Shown piece after piece: positions 32,697-43,242 of a DNA stretch of 64,000 bases. How positions within the stretch are numbered: the first letter of the stretch is position 1; each line of letters starts with the position of its first letter. Origin of the DNA: Aurantimonas aggregata (GTDB lineage Bacteria; Pseudomonadota; Alphaproteobacteria; Rhizobiales; Rhizobiaceae); the NCBI RefSeq assembly GCF_010500835.1, contig NZ_JAAAMJ010000012.1, forward strand, positions 1 to 64,000, read 5' to 3'. The notes below the pieces were generated by a model. That model saw only the letters and a list, made by a program, of their open reading frames with translations. It was not told the origin of the DNA and did no database searches. The translations under genes were made by a program, and so were the position numbers.

Positions 32697-33376
32697 CCGC
32701 TTGGTGCCAGACCGTCACCGGCCGGGCGCTCGACTTCGCCACGCCCGTCGTCGAGCCGGAGCATCTCTACAGCGAGATTGCCCACGCCCTGGCGCAGATC
32801 AATCGCTATGCCGGGCAGACCGCGACGCCGTTCTCCGTCGCGCAGCACTCGGTGCTAATGGCAGAGGACTGCGAAGACGAAACCGGCGACCCGACGCTCG
32901 CCGCCTGGTGCCTGCTGCACGACGCGCACGAGGCGTATCTCGGCGACACGCCGACCCCGGCCAAGGCCGCGATCGAGGCCGAGTTCGCCAGCGTCGCCGC
33001 AGAAGCGCGCGTCCCCGACATGATCGTTGAGGCGCAGATTGCCCGCTGGCGGACCCTACGGCGGCGGATCGAGGAGCGGCTCGACAGGGCAATCCATCGC
33101 GCCGCCGGCCTGCCGCCAATCGATGATCGCGGGCGGGCCATCGTCAAGCTCTTCGATGTCCGCGCGCTGAAGACCGAGCGCCGCGACCTGATGCTTCCGC
33201 CGCCGCGCCGCTGGGTAGAATCCGTAGAGCAGGCAAAGACGCTGAAGCTACGCCGTCGCCGGATCAAGCCATGGGCGCCCGGCACGAGCGCCGAGCGCTT
33301 CATCCTCACACTAGACCGCCTCTGCCCCAGCCCGGCCGCCCGCCCCGGTCGCGTCCGCGAAGGAGACGCGGCGTGA
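32693..33376 (+). CDS. YfbR-like HD-domain phosphohydrolase
   Basis: This 227-residue protein has the HD fold signature: His52 in SVAQHSVLMAE, His76-Asp77 in LLHDAHEAYLGD and Asp85. The order and spacing match phage-borne relatives of the 5'-deoxynucleotidase YfbR, which removes phosphate from deoxynucleoside monophosphates. The phage could use it to adjust nucleotide pools or to limit competing phages. The C-terminal 60 residues are strongly basic and may bind nucleic acid. The gene is coupled by overlaps to both neighbours. Confidence 0.8.
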   Translation: MTAWCQTVTGRALDFATPVVEPEHLYSEIAHALAQINRYAGQTATPFSVAQHSVLMAEDCEDETGDPTLAAWCLLHDAHEAYLGDTPTPAKAAIEAEFASVAAEARVPDMIVEAQIARWRTLRRRIEERLDRAIHRAAGLPPIDDRGRAIVKLFDVRALKTERRDLMLPPPRRWVESVEQAKTLKLRRRRIKPWAPGTSAERFILTLDRLCPSPAARPGRVREGDAA

Positions 33377-33615
33377 CCACCCGCCTCGCCCAGATCGCGG
33401 TCTGCGACAGCTTCAGTCCCGCCTTCCCGGATCTCGGCGCATTCGTCGACTCCGTCTGCAGCGCTGTGGCGATCGAGTGGCGGCGGGCGGGCGTCGACGG
33501 CATCCGGATCCTCGACGTCGAACTGCACCAGCAGCTGCTCACCAGCCCCGGTCAGGCGCCGCTGGACCGCGCCGCCGTCAAATCCTTCCTCGAACAGAAC
33601 AGGCGGAAGCAATGA
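33373..33615 (+). CDS. Small phage protein of unknown function
   Basis: This 80-residue protein starts at a GTG that overlaps the previous stop (GTGA) behind a good AGGAG. It is a mixed helical protein (QIAVCDSFSPAFPDLGAFVD at the start) with a basic tail. No domain is recognised. Its stop overlaps the next start. Confidence 0.5.
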   Translation: MTTRLAQIAVCDSFSPAFPDLGAFVDSVCSAVAIEWRRAGVDGIRILDVELHQQLLTSPGQAPLDRAAVKSFLEQNRRKQ

Positions 33616-33797
33616 AGATGCTCGTGACCGCCGTCCTGAAATGCGAGCGCGCCGACACCGAGCCGCAGGCTATCCTGGACTGGCTCGACGAGGCCGCCCG
33701 CAAGGCCGGCATGCCGATGGAGATGGCGCAGGTGCTGCCCCACGACCTGCCAGCGAAGCCCGACCCGACGCTGACCGAAGTCGGCACCCCGGATTGA
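33612..33797 (+). CDS. Small acidic phage protein of unknown function
   Basis: The 61-residue product begins KMLVTAVLKCERADTEPQAI and has a short amphipathic helix (LDWLDEAARKAGMPMEMAQV). The start overlaps the previous stop (ATGA). The tight row of overlapping small genes is typical of phage early regions; no function is known. Confidence 0.5.
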   Translation: MKMLVTAVLKCERADTEPQAILDWLDEAARKAGMPMEMAQVLPHDLPAKPDPTLTEVGTPD

Positions 33798-33807
33798 CGC
33801 CGCCACG

Positions 33808-34086
33808 ATGACCCGGCTTGACCACCAACCACACGGCCGACCCGCCGCACTGGCGCCACTCGATCCGGCCATCCGCCGGGCACTGCAGGCGCTCCACCGC
33901 GCACGGCCGCTCGGCTTGGCGCGGACCACCGGCGGCTTCAGGGGCATCGCCGACCACGTCGACACCGGCACCGGCCTGGTGCTGAAAGATCAGGGCCTCG
34001 CCCGCATCGATCATGCCGGCCACTACCCGCGGCTGAAGATCAACCGCGCCGGACGGTCCGCGCTGAAGAAGGAAGGTTCCAGCTGA
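33808..34086 (+). CDS. Small phage protein, possibly winged helix
   Basis: This 92-residue protein ends with a strand-turn-strand and basic tail (GLARIDHAGHYPRLKINRAG) like the wing of a winged-helix protein, after two helices (AIRRALQALHRARPLG). DNA binding is possible. It follows the previous gene by 10 bases and shares a base with the next start. Confidence 0.45.
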   Translation: MTRLDHQPHGRPAALAPLDPAIRRALQALHRARPLGLARTTGGFRGIADHVDTGTGLVLKDQGLARIDHAGHYPRLKINRAGRSALKKEGSS

Positions 34087-34271
34087 TGCCCAGACGTGGC
34101 GCGGTCCTGACGCAGGCCGATGTGGCACGGACGATTCGCGCGGCGAAACAGGCCGGCGCCTCCGACGTGGAGGTCCGCCCCGACGGGACGTTGGTCGTGC
34201 ACCTGACGGCACGGCCGCTCGGAATCGTCGCGGAGCCGCGGATTGAGTGGCCGAGCGATTTGGTGCCATAG
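34086..34271 (+). CDS. Small phage protein upstream of the integrase
   Basis: The 61-residue product has a helix (TQADVARTIRAAKQAGASDV) followed by a beta hairpin (VEVRPDGTLVVHL), a layout common in short phage proteins beside integrases, some of which help excision. No firm similarity. It starts at the last base of the previous stop and ends nine bases before the integrase start. Confidence 0.5.
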   Translation: MPRRGAVLTQADVARTIRAAKQAGASDVEVRPDGTLVVHLTARPLGIVAEPRIEWPSDLVP

Positions 34272-34279
34272 TGTCGGCC

Positions 34280-35308
34280 ATGCCGCGCAAGCGCCCGCCC
34301 TACCTGCTGCGAGAGACGACCCGCCACGGCACGGTCGTCTGGTATGTGCGCAAGGGGAATGGACCGCGGATCCGCATCAAGGGCGAATACGGATCGTCCG
34401 ACTTCACCGCCGCCTACACTGCCGCCGTGAACGACGAGCTGCAGCCGAAAAGCGCTACCGTCTCCGCTGCTTCGCTGGAATGGCTGATTGCCCGATACCG
34501 CGAGACGGGCGGCTGGCTTACGCTCTCGGCTGCCACACGGCGCCAGCGAGAGAACATTTTCAAGGGCGTGATCGCCAATGTCGGTAAGCAGCCCTACCAG
34601 GCGATGACGAAGGCCGTCATCGTCGCCGGTCGGGAGAAGCGCGCCGCCACGCCCGCCCAGGCGCGCAACTTCCTGGACGCCATGCGCGGCCTGTTCCGCT
34701 GGTCCCTCGAGGCGGGACACGTCGCGGTCGACCCGACCGCCGGGGTGAAGAACCCGGCACGACCGAAGACCGACGGCTTTCCGGTTTGGACCGAGGACGA
34801 CGTCGACCGCTACGAGGCCCGATGGCCGATCGGCACGCGCCAGCGTGTCTGGCTGGACGTCCTGCTCTACACGGGTCTTCGCCGCGGCGACGCCGTGCGC
34901 TCCGGACGCCAGCACGTCAGCGACGGCGTGATCACGCTGAAGACCGAAAAGAGCCGCTACACGGTGGAGGTAACGATCCCGATTCTCCCGGTCCTCGCCG
35001 TGACGCTCGCCGCAGGGCCTTGCGGAGATCTCGCCTATATCTGCGGCGAGCGCGGCCAGCCTTTGACCAAGGAAACCTTCGGCAACGATTTCCGCGAGGC
35101 CTGCCGTTCGGCGAAGGTCCAGAAGTCGGCCCATGGCGTCCGCAAGATCGGCGCCACGCGCGCGGCGAACGCTGGCGCTACGGTTGCAGAACTGGAGGCG
35201 ATTTTTGGCTGGCAGGGAGGCGCGATGGCTTCGCTCTACACCCGCGCCGCCGACCGGCGCCGACTGGCGAAAGGCGCCATCAGCAAACTCGATCGGAACG
35301 CCGGGTGA
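34280..35308 (+). CDS. Phage tyrosine integrase
   Basis: This 342-residue recombinase catalyses site-specific integration and excision. The N-terminal part (YLLRETTRHGTVVWYVRKGN) is the arm-binding region, followed by the core-binding SAM-like domain (about 75-165) and the catalytic domain with Arg in LYTGLRRGDAV, His-Arg in AHGVRKIGATRAA, a Trp/Gln-containing third position (FGWQGG) and the nucleophile Tyr in SLYTRAADRR. It looks complete. The gene points at the tRNA-Leu 3' end 80 bases away, the expected attachment site. An ATG at 34280 starting PRKRPPYL is preferred over the upstream start at 34247. Confidence 0.92.
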   Translation: MPRKRPPYLLRETTRHGTVVWYVRKGNGPRIRIKGEYGSSDFTAAYTAAVNDELQPKSATVSAASLEWLIARYRETGGWLTLSAATRRQRENIFKGVIANVGKQPYQAMTKAVIVAGREKRAATPAQARNFLDAMRGLFRWSLEAGHVAVDPTAGVKNPARPKTDGFPVWTEDDVDRYEARWPIGTRQRVWLDVLLYTGLRRGDAVRSGRQHVSDGVITLKTEKSRYTVEVTIPILPVLAVTLAAGPCGDLAYICGERGQPLTKETFGNDFREACRSAKVQKSAHGVRKIGATRAANAGATVAELEAIFGWQGGAMASLYTRAADRRRLAKGAISKLDRNAG

Positions 35309-35388
35309 ACACTCTATCCCCGCACCCTGGTAGCAGGTGCGGGGTTGAGGGGAAAAACTGCTTTCCCTTCAATGCCTTATAAATAAGG

Positions 35389-35473
35389 TGGTGCGGTCGA
35401 GAAGACTCGAACTTCCACGGGTTGCCCCACAGCGACCTCAACGCTGCGCGTCTACCAATTCCGCCACGACCGC
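35389..35473 (-). tRNA. tRNA-Leu (GAG anticodon), also the prophage attachment site
   Basis: On the minus strand the gene starts GCGGTCG and ends CGACCGC-ACCA, a perfect 7-bp acceptor stem with encoded CCA. The D arm holds GGAATTGGTAGA, the anticodon arm CAGCG-TTGAGGT-CGCTG gives anticodon GAG, a long variable arm follows, and the T arm is GTTCGAGTC-like. The 85-nt length is normal for a class II tRNA-Leu. The 3' end faces the integrase, so the attachment core is most likely within the tRNA 3' half, and integration restores the gene. Confidence 0.93.
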
Positions 35474-35629
35474 ACGCCGTGTACCGAAAGCCGCGAGGCC
35501 GTCGGTGGCGGGCATGTAACAAGACTTACCGGGAGGCACAAGGTCTTTCGCCTTATGGTGCGGCGAATTCGGCTGGACGCGCTCCACCGGCAGGAAATGC
35601 CGCTTTTCCCGGTGCTTGGGGATCGCTAC

Positions 35630-36409
35630 ATGAACCGCATGGATGCCTTGAATGACAAAGATGGTGCGACGGCCCGACTCGCCACTGTCGCCGAGCGATT
35701 CACCGCCGGCGCGGGTTCACCGCCGGTCGAGTGGCTGATTCTGGAGGGCCTGACGCCCTATCCCGATGCCGTGGCTGCGATGGAGGAGCGGGCAAAGGCG
35801 ATCGCCGCCGGAACGGCGCCGGAGGCGGTGCTGCTTCTCGAACACCCGCCGCTCTATACGGCCGGCACCAGCGCCCAGGATACCGATCTCGTCGACGCCG
35901 GCGGGCTGCCGGTCTTCGCGACGGGTCGCGGCGGCGAATACACCTATCACGGGCCCGGCCAGCGGGTGGCCTATGTGATGCTGGACCTCACCCGCCGCCG
36001 GCAGGACGTGCGCGCCTTCGTGGCGGCGCTGGAGGCATGGATCATCGCCACGCTCGGCGAATTCCAGGTCGTCGGCGAGCGGCGCGAGGACCGCGTCGGC
36101 GTCTGGGTATGCCGGCCAGAGCGCCCCAGTGGCATCGAGGGCGTCGTCGCCGAGGACAAGATCGCCGCCATCGGCATCCGCGTGCGCCGCTGGGTGACGT
36201 TTCACGGCATCTCGCTGAACGTCGATCCGGATCTCGACCATTTCGCCGGCATCGTGCCGTGCGGGATCCGTGGCAGTGGCGTCACCAGCCTTGCCGATCT
36301 CGGCATTCCGGTGACGATGCCGGAGGTCGACATGCTGCTGCGCCAGAACTTCGTGCGCGTCTTCGGCCCAACCGTCGACGCGCGTCAGCCGGTCACGCAA
36401 ACTCCATGA
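35630..36409 (+). CDS. lipB: Octanoyltransferase LipB
   Basis: LipB transfers the octanoyl group from acyl carrier protein to lipoyl domains of 2-oxoacid dehydrogenases and the glycine cleavage H protein; LipA then adds sulfur. The motifs [12 protein letters not shown] (substrate pocket), FHGISLNV and the catalytic Cys in [14 protein letters not shown] are present. The product from 35630 has 259 residues. An in-frame ATG at 35555 would add 25 unrelated residues with no well-placed ribosome binding site. The 3' end overlaps pccA tail to tail by 17 bp. Confidence 0.93.
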   Translation: MNRMDALNDKDGATARLATVAERFTAGAGSPPVEWLILEGLTPYPDAVAAMEERAKAIAAGTAPEAVLLLEHPPLYTAGTSAQDTDLVDAGGLPVFATGRGGEYTYHGPGQRVAYVMLDLTRRRQDVRAFVAALEAWIIATLGEFQVVGERREDRVGVWVCRPERPSGIEGVVAEDKIAAIGIRVRRWVTFHGISLNVDPDLDHFAGIVPCGIRGSGVTSLADLGIPVTMPEVDMLLRQNFVRVFGPTVDARQPVTQTP

Positions 36410-38405
36410 TCACCGCATCGACCGCCAGGCTGTCTCCCGGCTTGGCCTTGAGGCTCGCCACGGTGAGATCGCGCTCGGCCCTGAGGATGTTCTCCATCTT
36501 CATCGCCTCCACCACCGCCAACGTCTCGCCGGCCTTGACCGCCTGACCCTCCGAAACGGCGATCGACACGACCAGTCCGGGCATCGGGCAGAGCAGCAGG
36601 CGCGACGTGTCGGGCGGCAGCTTCACCGGCATCAGCCTGTCGAGTTCGGCAATGCGGGGCGTCATGGCGCGGCAGGGCAGCCAGAGACCGTCGAGGAACA
36701 GCAGCACTCCCTCCCGCGCGGAACGGACCTGCGCCGTGACGGCGACACCGTCGATGGTGCCTGACCACGGGGAGACACCGGGGCGATAGTCGGTGGTCAA
36801 CCGGCTGGTCGCGCCGTCGAGGCTCATCTCGAACACCGAGCGGGCACCCTCGCCCGCCTCGGCGTCGACCGCGACGGGAAAGTAGTCGTCGTCGATCTTC
36901 GCGACCCATTCGCGGCGCGCCGTTCCGGAGTGCTCCCGCAGCCGGTCGATATGCCTGTCGAGGCGGACCTTACGGGCGATCTCGATCGAAACGGCGATCA
37001 GCGCCGCCTTACGCCGCGTCGCCGCCGAGGCCGCCGGCCGCTCGAAACCATCCGGATATTCCTCGGCGATGAAGGCGGTCGAGATCCGTCCCTCGCGCCA
37101 GCGCGGATGCTGCATCAGGGCGGCGAGGAACGGGATGTTGTGCTCGATGCCCTCGATCTCGAATTGCGACAGCGCCGCGCCCATCGCATCGATAGCGGCC
37201 GTACGATCCAGGGCGTGGGTGCAGAGCTTGGCGATCATCGGGTCGTAATACATCGAGATTTCCGACCCTTCCCGCACGCCGGTGTCGTTGCGGATGGTGA
37301 TCTCCCCGGCGCTGCCTTCCTGCGGCGGCCGATAGCGGGTCAGCCGGCCGATCGACGGCAGGAAGCCGCGGAACGGGTCCTCGGCGTAGATCCGGCTCTC
37401 CACCGCCCAGCCATCGAGACGAATGTGGTCCTGGGCGTAACGCAGCGTCTCCCCGGCGGCGATCCGCAGCATTTCCTCGACCAGATCGATGCCGGTGACG
37501 AGTTCGGTGACGGGGTGCTCGACCTGCAGGCGCGTGTTCATCTCGAGGAAATAGAAGTTGCGGTCACGGTCGACGATGAACTCGACCGTGCCGGCGCTCT
37601 GGTAGTCGACCGCCTTGGCCAACGCGACCGCCTGGGCGCCCATCGCCGCGCGCGTTGCGGCGTCGAGGAACGGCGACGGCGCCTCCTCCACCACTTTCTG
37701 GTTTCGCCGCTGGATCGAACATTCGCGCTCGCCGAGATGGATGGCGTTGCCGTGGGAGTCGGCCAGGACCTGGATCTCGACGTGACGCGGATCGACGATA
37801 AATTTCTCGACGAAGATGCGGTCGTCGCCGAAGGCGCTCCGTGCCTCGTTCGCCGAAGACTGGAAACCCTCGCGCGTCTCGCCCGCGTTCCAGGCGATGC
37901 GCATGCCCTTGCCGCCGCCCCCGGCGGAGGCCTTGATCATCACAGGGTAGCCGATCTCTTCGGCGATCCGCACGGCGGTGTCGGCATCCTCGACGACGCC
38001 CAGATGGCCGGGAACGATGCTGACGCCGGCCTTCTGCGCAAACAGCTTCGATTCGATCTTGTCGCCCATGGCGCGGATTGCCCGCGGCTTGGGGCCGATA
38101 AAGACGATGCCGTTCGCTTCCAGAAGCTCGCAAAACGAGGCCCGCTCGGACAGGAAGCCGTAGCCCGGATGCACCGCCTCGGCGCCGGTCGCCTGGCAAG
38201 CGGCGAGAAGCTTCTCGGCCACAAGATAGCTTTCCGCGGCGGGTGCCGGGCCAATGTGCACGGCCTCGTCGGCCATCCGGACGTGCACGCCATGCCGGTC
38301 GGCATCGGAGTAGACGGCGACCGTGGACACGCCCATCGCGCGCGCCGTCCTGATGACCCGGCAGGCGATCTCGCCACGATTGCCGATCAGGATCTTCTTG
38401 AACAT
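36393..38405 (-). CDS. pccA: Propionyl-CoA/acetyl-CoA carboxylase alpha subunit (biotin carboxylase and biotin carrier)
   Basis: PccA uses ATP and bicarbonate to carboxylate biotin, which PccB then uses to turn propionyl-CoA into methylmalonyl-CoA. Domains are biotin carboxylase (1-450; [17 protein letters not shown] loop, [14 protein letters not shown]), a central BT-like domain, and the biotinyl domain with the biotinylated Lys636 in EAMKMEN. The length of 670 is normal for alphaproteobacterial PccA. The partner pccB lies 3.2 kb away at 41627, with unrelated genes between, so they are separate transcripts. Confidence 0.93.
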   Translation of the reverse strand: MFKKILIGNRGEIACRVIRTARAMGVSTVAVYSDADRHGVHVRMADEAVHIGPAPAAESYLVAEKLLAACQATGAEAVHPGYGFLSERASFCELLEANGIVFIGPKPRAIRAMGDKIESKLFAQKAGVSIVPGHLGVVEDADTAVRIAEEIGYPVMIKASAGGGGKGMRIAWNAGETREGFQSSANEARSAFGDDRIFVEKFIVDPRHVEIQVLADSHGNAIHLGERECSIQRRNQKVVEEAPSPFLDAATRAAMGAQAVALAKAVDYQSAGTVEFIVDRDRNFYFLEMNTRLQVEHPVTELVTGIDLVEEMLRIAAGETLRYAQDHIRLDGWAVESRIYAEDPFRGFLPSIGRLTRYRPPQEGSAGEITIRNDTGVREGSEISMYYDPMIAKLCTHALDRTAAIDAMGAALSQFEIEGIEHNIPFLAALMQHPRWREGRISTAFIAEEYPDGFERPAASAATRRKAALIAVSIEIARKVRLDRHIDRLREHSGTARREWVAKIDDDYFPVAVDAEAGEGARSVFEMSLDGATSRLTTDYRPGVSPWSGTIDGVAVTAQVRSAREGVLLFLDGLWLPCRAMTPRIAELDRLMPVKLPPDTSRLLLCPMPGLVVSIAVSEGQAVKAGETLAVVEAMKMENILRAERDLTVASLKAKPGDSLAVDAVIMEFA

Positions 38406-38534
38406 CGCGGGCGCTCCGGCTGGTCATAGGCGGGCGATGGTTTTGACCTTTGCAGCAAGTTCCTGCAAGCCAGAGGCGGCAAGGTCGCCCGACACCTGTT
38501 CTGCCTCCGTATCGGCTGGCAGCCACGGGCATGG

Positions 38535-38921
38535 ATGATCAGCCTGCCGGACCGGGAGGAAGAATTGGAAAACATCACCGATCGCAAGGACCACGATACG
38601 CTGGGTGGCCGGATACAGCGCAGCCGCGAGACGCTCGGCATGGCCACGGCCGAGCTGGCAGGGCGCCTCGGCGTGAAGCCGGAGACCATGCGGGGATGGG
38701 AGCGCGACCGCGCCGAGCCGCGCGCCAACAAGCTGATAACCCTCGCCGGGATACTCGGCGTCAGCCCCGCCTGGCTGATCGGCGGCTATGGCGCCGCGCC
38801 CGAGGAGGATCCGGCGCCCGGTCCCGATCATGCCGATCGCCTTGCCGCCCTCAGGTCCCGCCGTGACAGCATCGACCGCGAGATTGCGCGACTCGAAAAG
38901 GGTGAAGCGGCTCCAGGCTGA
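38535..38921 (+). CDS. XRE-family transcriptional regulator
   Basis: This 128-residue protein has a helix-turn-helix of the Cro/CI type (LGGRIQRSRETLGMATAELA, GRLGVKPETMRGWERDRAEP, residues about 23-80) and a short C-terminal coiled-coil region (LAALRSRRDSIDREIARLEK) for dimerisation. It is a stand-alone regulator between pccA and the exporter gene, and its targets are unknown. The start ATG at 38535 is followed by a 20-residue acidic lead-in; a later in-frame start is possible. Confidence 0.8.
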   Translation: MISLPDREEELENITDRKDHDTLGGRIQRSRETLGMATAELAGRLGVKPETMRGWERDRAEPRANKLITLAGILGVSPAWLIGGYGAAPEEDPAPGPDHADRLAALRSRRDSIDREIARLEKGEAAPG

Positions 38922-38930
38922 GGCGCTTGG

Positions 38931-39884
38931 TCAGTGCACCAAGGGCGGCGGCGGTCTGTTGCGGGCGACGCGCTTCTCGCGAGCATAGATGAACAGGCCC
39001 GAGCCGACGATGATCGCCATGCCGAACCATTTGGGGCCGTCCGGGATCTCCCCGAAGATCAGGTAGCCGAGGAGCACGGCCGAAACGATCTCGACATAGC
39101 CGAAAGGCGCCAGGACCGACGCGGGCGCCAGGCGGTAGGCGAGGATGAACAGCAGATGGCCGATCGCACCGATGAAGCCGGTGAGGAACAGCAGCTGCCA
39201 AACTTCGCCGGATGCCGGCCAGACTAGACGCAGCGCCGGGACATCGAATGGCAGGGCCACCAGCATCACCGCGGACAGAACAACGCTGCCTCCAAGGCCC
39301 GAGTAGAATAGCATGGTCAACGGCCTGGCGCCGGGTGAGACCTTGCGAGTGACGATCATGTACAAGGCGGCACAGACCGCCGCGACCACCGGGAACAACG
39401 ATGGCACGCCGAATATCGCATAGCTGGGACGGACAATGACGAGCGCACCCACAAACCCGACGGCGGCTGCCGCGATTCGTCGCCAGCCAACCGGCTCCCT
39501 CAGCAGCATTCCCGACAGGAGCGTGACGATCATCGGCTGGATCAGGAACACCGCCGACGCATCGGCCAGCGGCATGAACTCGAGGGCCGCAAAGAATGCG
39601 ACACCGGAAAAGGCGAGCAGCGCCCCCCGCAGGAGGTTCAGCCCGAGATGCGTGGTAGCCAGGCCGGTGCGTCCGCCGGCGACCAGCAGAACCGGCAGGA
39701 TCAATCCCGCCTGCAGAACCAGCCGGAACAGCGCGACCTCGCCTGGCGAGACGCGGTACGTCGTGACGAGCAGCTTGCCGAAGGCGTCGAGCAGCGGAAT
39801 GAACGCCGCCGCGGCGATCATGATGGCAATGCCACGCAGCACTTCGGCCGGGGTATTCTCGAAGGTTCTGGCAAGTGTTGTCAT
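38931..39884 (-). CDS. EamA/DMT-family transporter
   Basis: This 317-residue protein has ten hydrophobic helices in two repeats (EamA domains about 15-150 and 165-300), the drug/metabolite transporter layout. Typical features are FFAALEFMPLADASAVFLIQ at the end of the first repeat, and FILAYRLAPASVLAPFGYVE in the second. Members export amino acids, nucleobases or other metabolites. The substrate cannot be told from sequence. It ends 10 bp from the XRE gene on the other strand. Confidence 0.88.
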   Translation of the reverse strand: MTTLARTFENTPAEVLRGIAIMIAAAAFIPLLDAFGKLLVTTYRVSPGEVALFRLVLQAGLILPVLLVAGGRTGLATTHLGLNLLRGALLAFSGVAFFAALEFMPLADASAVFLIQPMIVTLLSGMLLREPVGWRRIAAAAVGFVGALVIVRPSYAIFGVPSLFPVVAAVCAALYMIVTRKVSPGARPLTMLFYSGLGGSVVLSAVMLVALPFDVPALRLVWPASGEVWQLLFLTGFIGAIGHLLFILAYRLAPASVLAPFGYVEIVSAVLLGYLIFGEIPDGPKWFGMAIIVGSGLFIYAREKRVARNRPPPPLVH

Positions 39885-39962
39885 GGCTCTTCATGCCACG
39901 TCGTGTTCCTCCTCGTCACCGGGGAAGATCTCCGGGCGAGCATCCGCGCGGAGACTCAGTTG

Positions 39963-40418
39963 ATGTCCCGCAAGGTGCTCATCGATGCAGACGCCTGTCC
40001 GGTGAAGGACGAGGCCATCGAAGTGGCCTTGCGCCACGAGGCCGAGGCCTTCCTTGTATCAAACGGAGGGATGCGTCCATCCCGCTACCCGGATGCGCGC
40101 ATCGTGGTCGTCGCGGAAGGCCCAGACGCTGCCGATGACTGGATCGCGGACGCCGCGGCGCCGGACGACGTCGTCATCACCGCGGACATTCCGCTCGCCG
40201 CCAGGGCCCTCGAAGCGGGCGCCGCCGCCCTCGGCCCGACAGGACGCGAATTCACGACCGAATCAATCGGTTCAGCGCTTTCCATGCGGGCCTTCAAGCA
40301 GCATCTGCGCGAAACCGGCGAGAGCAAAGGCTACAATGCCTCCTTTACCGCCGCCGACCGATCGCGGTTCCGTCAGGCACTCGAGCTGATCCTGCGAAGA
40401 TCAAGATCACCGTCCTGA
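39963..40418 (+). CDS. YaiI/YqxD family protein (DUF188)
   Basis: This 151-residue protein belongs to the widespread YaiI/YqxD family, which has a PIN-like fold. The conserved motifs are IDADACPVKDEA at the N-terminus, GGMRPSRYP in the middle (in other members a similar loop), DDVVITADIPLAARAL, and the ending segment NASFTAADRSRFRQALE. The conserved Asp residues suggest a metal-dependent nuclease-like activity, but the role is unproven. It is a single gene, divergent from the transporter. Confidence 0.87.
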   Translation: MSRKVLIDADACPVKDEAIEVALRHEAEAFLVSNGGMRPSRYPDARIVVVAEGPDAADDWIADAAAPDDVVITADIPLAARALEAGAAALGPTGREFTTESIGSALSMRAFKQHLRETGESKGYNASFTAADRSRFRQALELILRRSRSPS

Positions 40419-40639
40419 CGGGCCGGCCCGCGCGACCAGGCCCTATCGTTCCCTGCCGTACAATGACCAGCTACCCGCACTGCACGCAACTGCCCGAAAA
40501 TGACCCAACGGAGAATTCAACTTAACTGCCGATCCTTCAGATCGTCCAAGACTGTGTGAATGCCATTATAGTGAAAGAGGATTCGTTAAGACCTCTGTCC
40601 CAATAATGGCGATGCAACGGTACAGACGGAACGGGATGG

Positions 40640-41611
40640 GTGGATGAGATGATGCGCGAAGCGAAAAGCCACACCTTCGCCGTGCAGTTGATGGAGCATC
40701 TGGTCGTCCCCACTTTCGTGCTCGATGCCGCCGGTCGGGTCATCATCTGGAATCGCGCCTGCGAACGCATGACCGGCGTAGCTTCATCAGCGGTCCTTGG
40801 CACACGGCATCACTGGACCGGTTTCTACCAGCAGCAGCGCCGATGCCTGGCCGACCTCGTTCTAGAAGGCGCACCGTCGCGCGTTGCGGAATTCTACGAG
40901 ATCGACCGAAGTCTTGATTGCCAGACCGGCGCTCTATCCGCCGAGAACTGGTGCGTGTTCCCCTCCGGCGGTGGCCGGCGCTATCTCGCGATCGATGCCG
41001 GGCCGATCTGCGCCGACGACGGGACGCTCATCGCCGTCGTCGAGACCCTCCGTGACATCACGGCGCAGAAGGAAGCGCAACTGGCGCTCGAGCTCCTGGC
41101 GAGCCTCGACGGGCTGACCGGCATCGCCAACCGCCGGGCCTTCGACGAGCGGGTGGAAAGCGAATGGGCTTTGTCCGCGCTGTCCGGCCAGCCACTGTCG
41201 CTGCTGATGATCGATATCGACCATTTCAAGATCTACAACGACCGTCTCGGTCACCAGTGCGGCGACGATTGCCTGAAGCGGATCGCGCGGATCATCGGCG
41301 GTGAGACCCGCAGCGAGATCGACCTCGTCGCCCGATACGGCGGGGAGGAATTTGCCGTCGTCCTGCCACACGCTGGCATCGACGCCGCGCTCTCGGTCGC
41401 GCACCGGATACTGGAGGCGACGGACCGCGCCGCCATCCCTCACCCCGATGCGTCGCCGCATTATCGCGTGACGATCAGCATCGGGGCCGCCAGTCGCGAC
41501 TTGGCGATGAACACGCCCGCCGATCTGATCGCGGCTGCCGACGCCTCGCTCTATGCCGCCAAGCAGCGCGGTCGCAATCTCATCGTCGCGCAGTGCCGGG
41601 CCGCGGCCTGA
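40640..41611 (+). CDS. Diguanylate cyclase with N-terminal PAS domain
   Basis: The 323-residue protein makes the second messenger cyclic di-GMP. A PAS domain (residues about 18-145; VVPTFVLDAAGRVIIWNRAC) senses an unknown signal, and a GGDEF domain (about 165-320) contains the active motif RYGGEEFAVVLPHAG and the metal site MIDIDHFKIYND. The inhibitory RxxD site before GGEEF is altered (RSEID), so product feedback may be weak. Start codons GTG 40640, ATG 40649 or 40652 are all possible. No EAL domain is present. Confidence 0.9.
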   Translation: MDEMMREAKSHTFAVQLMEHLVVPTFVLDAAGRVIIWNRACERMTGVASSAVLGTRHHWTGFYQQQRRCLADLVLEGAPSRVAEFYEIDRSLDCQTGALSAENWCVFPSGGGRRYLAIDAGPICADDGTLIAVVETLRDITAQKEAQLALELLASLDGLTGIANRRAFDERVESEWALSALSGQPLSLLMIDIDHFKIYNDRLGHQCGDDCLKRIARIIGGETRSEIDLVARYGGEEFAVVLPHAGIDAALSVAHRILEATDRAAIPHPDASPHYRVTISIGAASRDLAMNTPADLIAAADASLYAAKQRGRNLIVAQCRAAA

Positions 41612-41626
41612 GTTTCGCAAAGACGC

Positions 41627-43159
<1,533 letters not shown>

Positions 43160-43242
43160 CGGCTTTCCTCCAGAACGCCTTGTCGCCGGCGCCGCCGATG
43201 GCCGTTAGCACAACCAGAGGCGAACTTCACCGGTCAGCCGGC

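Larger units (their letters stand above)
19763..35399. mobile_element. Cryptic prophage integrated at tRNA-Leu(GAG), structural genes deleted
   Basis: A phage integrase lies against the 3' end of tRNA-Leu at 35389-35473. Inward follow early genes, an immunity region with operators, primase and helicase, a methyltransferase and the terminase genes. The large terminase loses family similarity near 19763, and no portal, protease, capsid or tail-tube gene follows. The left junction is therefore a deletion, and no copy of the tRNA 3' end is seen at the left side. The element should not be able to form particles by itself. Confidence 0.85.
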
